Assembly (NCBI GenBank): GCA_963663285.2
Contig: CAXXNI010000002.1
Coordinates: 620,001 to 684,000 of the forward strand
Direction: 5' to 3'
Source: CAXXOK01 sp963663285
GTDB taxonomy: Bacteria; Bacillota; Clostridia; Christensenellales; Aristaeellaceae
DNA length: 64,000 nt
This document shows positions 60,876-64,000 of the stretch, piece after piece. Each line of letters opens with the position of its first letter. Positions within the stretch are counted from its first letter, which is position 1. The notes below the pieces were generated by a model. The model was not told the DNA's origin, searched no databases, and worked only from the letters and a program-made list of their open reading frames with translations. Made by a program: the position numbers and the translations under genes.

Positions 60876-61775
60876 CTACTGTTTATCCGTATACCCCAGC
60901 ATTTGCAGGTCCCCGGAGCGGTTGCGCCAATCTTCCCGAATTTTAACCCATAATTTTAAGTTCACATGCGTATCCAGCAGAGCTTCGATGTCTTGCCGCG
61001 CTTCAGCGCCAATGCGCTTGAGCATTGCGCCCTGTTTGCCGATGATGATTCCTTTATGGGAGGTGCGCTCGCAGTAGATAGTTGCATTAATCTCTGTCAG
61101 GCGGTCGCTCAGTTTTTTTAAGCCCAGCACTTCTACGCCGATCCCATGGGGGACTTCATCCTTTAAATGCAGCAATGCTTTTTCGCGGATGATTTCGCCA
61201 CAGAGGAAACGCTCCGGTTGATCGGTAAGGGTATCCTCCGGGAAGTAGCGCGGGCCTTCCGGCAGCAGCGAAATAAGGATGCTGCGCAATGCTTCAACGC
61301 CATCGCCGGTCTTTGCGCTAATGGGGATAAGCTCGTCGTAGCCTTTATCGGCAAACCGCTGTAATAAGCTTAATAATTGTTCCTTTGGAATCAGGTCGAT
61401 TTTATTAAATACAAGTACCTTTTTACACTTCTGCCCGGCCATTTCGGTAACCAGCAATTCGTCCTGCCGGGTTACCTGTGTAGCATCAATTACGGCAAGT
61501 AAAGCGTCAATGCCTTGCAACGCTTCATTAACGGAACGCATCATATACTCGCCCAGCCTTGTGCGCGGGGTATGTACGCCCGGCGTATCCAGAAAGACCA
61601 TTTGACTATCTGCTTGTGTATATACGCCTAAAATCCGGTTGCGCGTCGTTTGTGGACGATCGCTGACAATCGCAATTTTCTCCTTCAACAATGCGTTGAG
61701 TAAAGTACTTTTTCCAACGTTTGGACGGCCAACAATCGCAATGAAGCCGGAATGGAAAGGTTGTTGATTTGGCAT
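60876..61775 (-). CDS. era: GTPase Era
   Basis: The 299-residue protein begins with the Era G1 motif GRPNVGKST (16-24), then LDTPGVHTPR (G3), VFNKIDL (G4) and PISAKTG (G5). The C-terminal half is a KH domain with SHKGIIIGKQGAMLKRIG. Era binds the 3' end of 16S rRNA during 30S assembly. The gene follows the ybeY-cdd fusion by 41 bp on the same strand, in the common Firmicutes order. Confidence 0.97.
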   Translation of the reverse strand: MPNQQPFHSGFIAIVGRPNVGKSTLLNALLKEKIAIVSDRPQTTRNRILGVYTQADSQMVFLDTPGVHTPRTRLGEYMMRSVNEALQGIDALLAVIDATQVTRQDELLVTEMAGQKCKKVLVFNKIDLIPKEQLLSLLQRFADKGYDELIPISAKTGDGVEALRSILISLLPEGPRYFPEDTLTDQPERFLCGEIIREKALLHLKDEVPHGIGVEVLGLKKLSDRLTEINATIYCERTSHKGIIIGKQGAMLKRIGAEARQDIEALLDTHVNLKLWVKIREDWRNRSGDLQMLGYTDKQ

Positions 61776-61816
61776 AGTAGCTCCTTATTGTTTGATGATG
61801 AAATGAATATTAGTAT

Positions 61817-62740
61817 TTACGGCAAATCCTTCGGGCCAAAGCCGTGGGGGAGCAACTCGGTTAACGGAGCTTGCTCTACTTTGCCATCCTCCCAGGTTAC
61901 AAGAACACGGATGCCGGGGGCAAACTCGTTCAGTACCTGGCGGCACGCACCGCACGGCCATGGTGCGGCGTGTTCTGCCGCGATAGCAATAGCGGTAAAC
62001 TCCATTGCACCTTCGCTGATCGCTTTAAAAACTGCGGTTCGTTCAGCGCAGTTGGTAAGGCCGAAGGATGCGTTTTCAATGTTGCAGCCTTCAAACAAGC
62101 GGCCATCCGCGCTGAGCAGGCAAGCGCCTACCTTAAAATGGCTGTACGGGCTATAAGACCGTGCCATTGCTTCCCGTGCCAAAGCGAGCAGCTGCTCATC
62201 TGTCGGGGCAGCTATTTGTGCTTCATCGCGCGTAATACCCGCAAGATTTAATGATTTTTCTTCCATGGTTCGCATCTCCTTTTGCTCATCGGGCAACATA
62301 TGGTCGTAACCGCACAGGTGAAAAAAGCCGTGCGCCAACAAATAGCATAATTCCCGTTGAAAAGAGTGACCGTACTGCTGGGCCTGTGCAACGGCGTGCT
62401 CGCAGGAGATGAGTATATCGCCCAAAAAACAAGCGTTGACTTCGGGGTCATACTCGCGGCGCAGAGAGTGGAGGGACGTATTTGCGGTATGCCCCGCTGC
62501 GTACCGAACCGTCGGAAACGACAGTACGTCGGTGGGAGCATCAATACCGCGCTGGTCGCGGTTGACTGCGCGGATATGCTCGTCATCCGTTAATAACACG
62601 TGGATCGCGCACGGACAGGGCAATTGCTCCGTAATAGCACAGCAATCTGCCGTTAAAGCCAGCAAAGCGGAATCCCATGCAGTTAAAGGTACGGAAATAC
62701 CAGGCTCCTGCTCCCACTCAAGCTTCATTTTTTTGCTCAT
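61817..62740 (-). CDS. Fusion of endoribonuclease YbeY and cytidine deaminase
   Basis: One uninterrupted 307-residue frame joins two enzymes. Residues 1-165 are YbeY, with the zinc site His137, His141 and His147 in HGFFHLCGYDH; it matures 16S rRNA ends. Residues about 180-307 are cytidine deaminase, with Cys221 and Glu223 in NCAERTA and Cys253 and Cys256 in PCGACRQ; it converts cytidine to uridine. The linker is about 15 residues. Firmicutes often have ybeY, dgkA and cdd as neighbours, so the fusion fits loss of the spacer. The start overlaps the pgpH stop by 23 bases; Met5 is an alternative start. Confidence 0.93.
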   Translation of the reverse strand: MSKKMKLEWEQEPGISVPLTAWDSALLALTADCCAITEQLPCPCAIHVLLTDDEHIRAVNRDQRGIDAPTDVLSFPTVRYAAGHTANTSLHSLRREYDPEVNACFLGDILISCEHAVAQAQQYGHSFQRELCYLLAHGFFHLCGYDHMLPDEQKEMRTMEEKSLNLAGITRDEAQIAAPTDEQLLALAREAMARSYSPYSHFKVGACLLSADGRLFEGCNIENASFGLTNCAERTAVFKAISEGAMEFTAIAIAAEHAAPWPCGACRQVLNEFAPGIRVLVTWEDGKVEQAPLTELLPHGFGPKDLP

Positions 62741-64000
62741 CCTTTATCGGCGCTGGTTCTGCAGCTTCAACAGAGGGTACGGCGTCCGGTTCGGTTGTGT
62801 TTGTTTTGGGGTCATCCTCAACTTTATCCGTGCCTACAGAAGTACCCGCTTCAACAATAGGGACTTCCGGTTCCTCATTCGTTTCGGACAATTGTATCTC
62901 TTCGACAGGCGCTGAAGCTTCCGGAGCATAAATCACTTCACTAGGGCCATCGTTTTGACTACTCTCACTTTTTTCGGCTTCAACATCGGCTTTTTTAACC
63001 AATTCCTTCGCTTCTACGGTGCTTTCGTCAGATGGCGACTGTGGTTGCGGCCGGGCAGGCGGGAGATTCTGACGCTTGAGCTGTTCCATAGAGATTGCCG
63101 GATATTCAATGCGTTCATGGAATACGCCGTTGAGAACAGTGGAGAAAGCTTCGCAAATTCGGTCAATATCCGACAGGGTTACAGGCGCATGGCTGAGCTG
63201 CCCATCCTCCAGCTTATCGCGTACAAGACGCTCAATAAATTCTTCAATCGCTTTAGGGGTGGGGTCGGGCATGGATCGCACAGCGGCTTCCACCGTATCC
63301 GCCAGCATGATAATCGCGCTTTCTTTCATATGCGGTCTGCGGCCGTCGTAGCGGAAATCGGCAATATCCACCGGCTGTCCGTTGGACTGCTGTAAAGCCT
63401 TATGGTAAAAATACATCACCGGCGTATCGCCGTGGTGCTCGATAATAATGTCCTGTATTTCCTCCGGAAGGCGGTTTTGCTGCGCCATCATTTGCCCATC
63501 ACGCGTATGTGCTGTAAGGATAGCGGCGGATACATAAGCGTTGGTGTGCTCATGCGGGTTTTCGCCAATTTGGTTTTCTTTAAAATACAGCGGGCGTTTC
63601 AGTTTGCCGATATCATGGTAGTAAGCGCCGGCGCGCGCAAGCAGTGGGTTGGCGCCGATGGCTTCGGCGGCGGCTTCGGCGAGATTTGCGACAATAATAC
63701 TATGGTGATAGGTGCCGGGAGCTTCCATGAGCAACCTACGCAACAACGGTTGATTTGGATTGCTAAGCTCCAGTAACTTGCTTTGCGTAGCAAGGTGGAA
63801 AAGTGATTCCATAATCGGGTCCAACCCGACGCATAGCAATGAAGCGCTTAATGCGCCTGCCGCACTCCAAAGGGCATTGGTAAACACCTCAGTCAGCGAT
63901 GTATTGGTCATGAAGCCAATTGTAAGGATAATACCGATATTGGATAGCGCGGTTGCAACACCGGCCAGCAGCACCTGCTGGCGGTTTGGCTTGTGGCGAA
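62718..64000 (-). CDS. pgpH: 7TM-HD c-di-AMP phosphodiesterase PgpH family, partial, with long C-terminal tail
   Basis: The frame is open to the window edge, so the N-terminus is missing. The part seen has hydrophobic helices up to about base 63790 and then the HD domain: GTYHHSIIVANLAEAAAE, AGAYYHDIGKLKRP (the HD pair), ENPHEHT and IIEHHGDT. It hydrolyses c-di-AMP and has 7TM segments and an extracytoplasmic part upstream. The last ~115 residues are an acidic, Pro/Glu/Ser-rich disordered tail (from QNLPPARPQ on) that typical PgpH proteins lack. The end overlaps the ybeY-cdd start, so the two are translationally linked. Confidence 0.93.
   Translation of the reverse strand, partial: RHKPNRQQVLLAGVATALSNIGIILTIGFMTNTSLTEVFTNALWSAAGALSASLLCVGLDPIMESLFHLATQSKLLELSNPNQPLLRRLLMEAPGTYHHSIIVANLAEAAAEAIGANPLLARAGAYYHDIGKLKRPLYFKENQIGENPHEHTNAYVSAAILTAHTRDGQMMAQQNRLPEEIQDIIIEHHGDTPVMYFYHKALQQSNGQPVDIADFRYDGRRPHMKESAIIMLADTVEAAVRSMPDPTPKAIEEFIERLVRDKLEDGQLSHAPVTLSDIDRICEAFSTVLNGVFHERIEYPAISMEQLKRQNLPPARPQPQSPSDESTVEAKELVKKADVEAEKSESSQNDGPSEVIYAPEASAPVEEIQLSETNEEPEVPIVEAGTSVGTDKVEDDPKTNTTEPDAVPSVEAAEPAPIKDEQKNEA

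Noticed and set aside
1..64000. tRNA or rRNA genes, CRISPR arrays, transposases, phage genes
   Set aside because: I looked for cloverleaf T-loops, direct-repeat arrays and typical transposase or phage motifs and found none I could support.

Overview
The window looks like the chromosome of an anaerobic Bacillota (Clostridia-like) bacterium. The evidence is AGGAGG-type ribosome binding sites in front of nearly every gene, a YesM/YesN two-component pair, four class LacI/DeoR/MerR/AraC-type regulators beside catabolic operons, clostridial electron-transfer flavoproteins (ETF), a non-phosphorylating GAPDH (GapN), a sortase-type surface protein, and the pgpH-ybeY-cdd-era order typical of Firmicutes. 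No tRNA, rRNA, CRISPR array, prophage or classical transposase was seen. Base composition is mixed, with a clearly GC-richer block at 2999-6374.

Layout. (1) 1-2484, minus strand: a partial serine beta-lactamase-family protein and an exported transglutaminase-like protein. (2) 2999-10999: hydroxyacid metabolism. An etfB / ferredoxin-fused etfA / GlcD-type dehydrogenase trio (lactate dehydrogenase-ETF type) is followed by a LarA-family nickel-pincer racemase/epimerase, an FGGY sugar kinase and a second, ferredoxin-free etfBA pair. (3) 11262-21576: a YesM/YesN pair diverges from an ABC transporter operon (ATPase, permease, binding protein, permease) that ends in a nucleoside hydrolase and a PfkB kinase, which together suggest nucleoside scavenging. 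(4) 22150-32543: a LacI regulator, then a long leader that may hold a structured RNA, then deoC, a PfkB kinase, an RbsD/FucU mutarotase, a second sugar ABC transporter and a small membrane protein, followed by gapN. This fits deoxyribose or ribose use. (5) 32672-36714: a MerR regulator diverges, across a 19-bp-spacer MerR-type promoter, from a DUF3737 protein, a gene remnant, a frameshifted cupin, an aldo/keto reductase and an exported cyclophilin-like protein. (6) 37111-49954: a DeoR regulator heads a large sugar operon with three class II aldolase-family genes, two aldo-ketose kinases, an aldo/keto reductase, a third ABC transporter with two permeases and a DPEase-type ketose 3-epimerase. 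No aldose isomerase is present. (7) 50303-56628: exported or signalling proteins (an IPDTG cell-wall protein, a PAS-GGDEF cyclase, a degenerate M23-like protein, two Pro/Thr- or Ser/Asn-rich secreted proteins), including an 0.9-kb unit flanked by inverted repeats. (8) 56744-64000: housekeeping genes ilvE, an unknown gene, an RluA-type pseudouridine synthase and a Cof-type phosphatase on the plus strand, and era, a ybeY-cdd fusion and a partial pgpH on the minus strand.

How it fits together: most of the window is carbohydrate and hydroxyacid scavenging. Three RbsABC-type importers each come with their own regulator, kinase and aldolase or hydrolase. In all three transporter operons the binding-protein gene is followed at once by strong RNA hairpins, probably setting its high expression. 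The least ordinary items are the two-ETF/LarA/FGGY cluster, the aldolase-rich ketose cluster, the possible structured RNA at about 23590-23900, the inverted-repeat unit at 54467-55350 and the YbeY-cytidine deaminase fusion.
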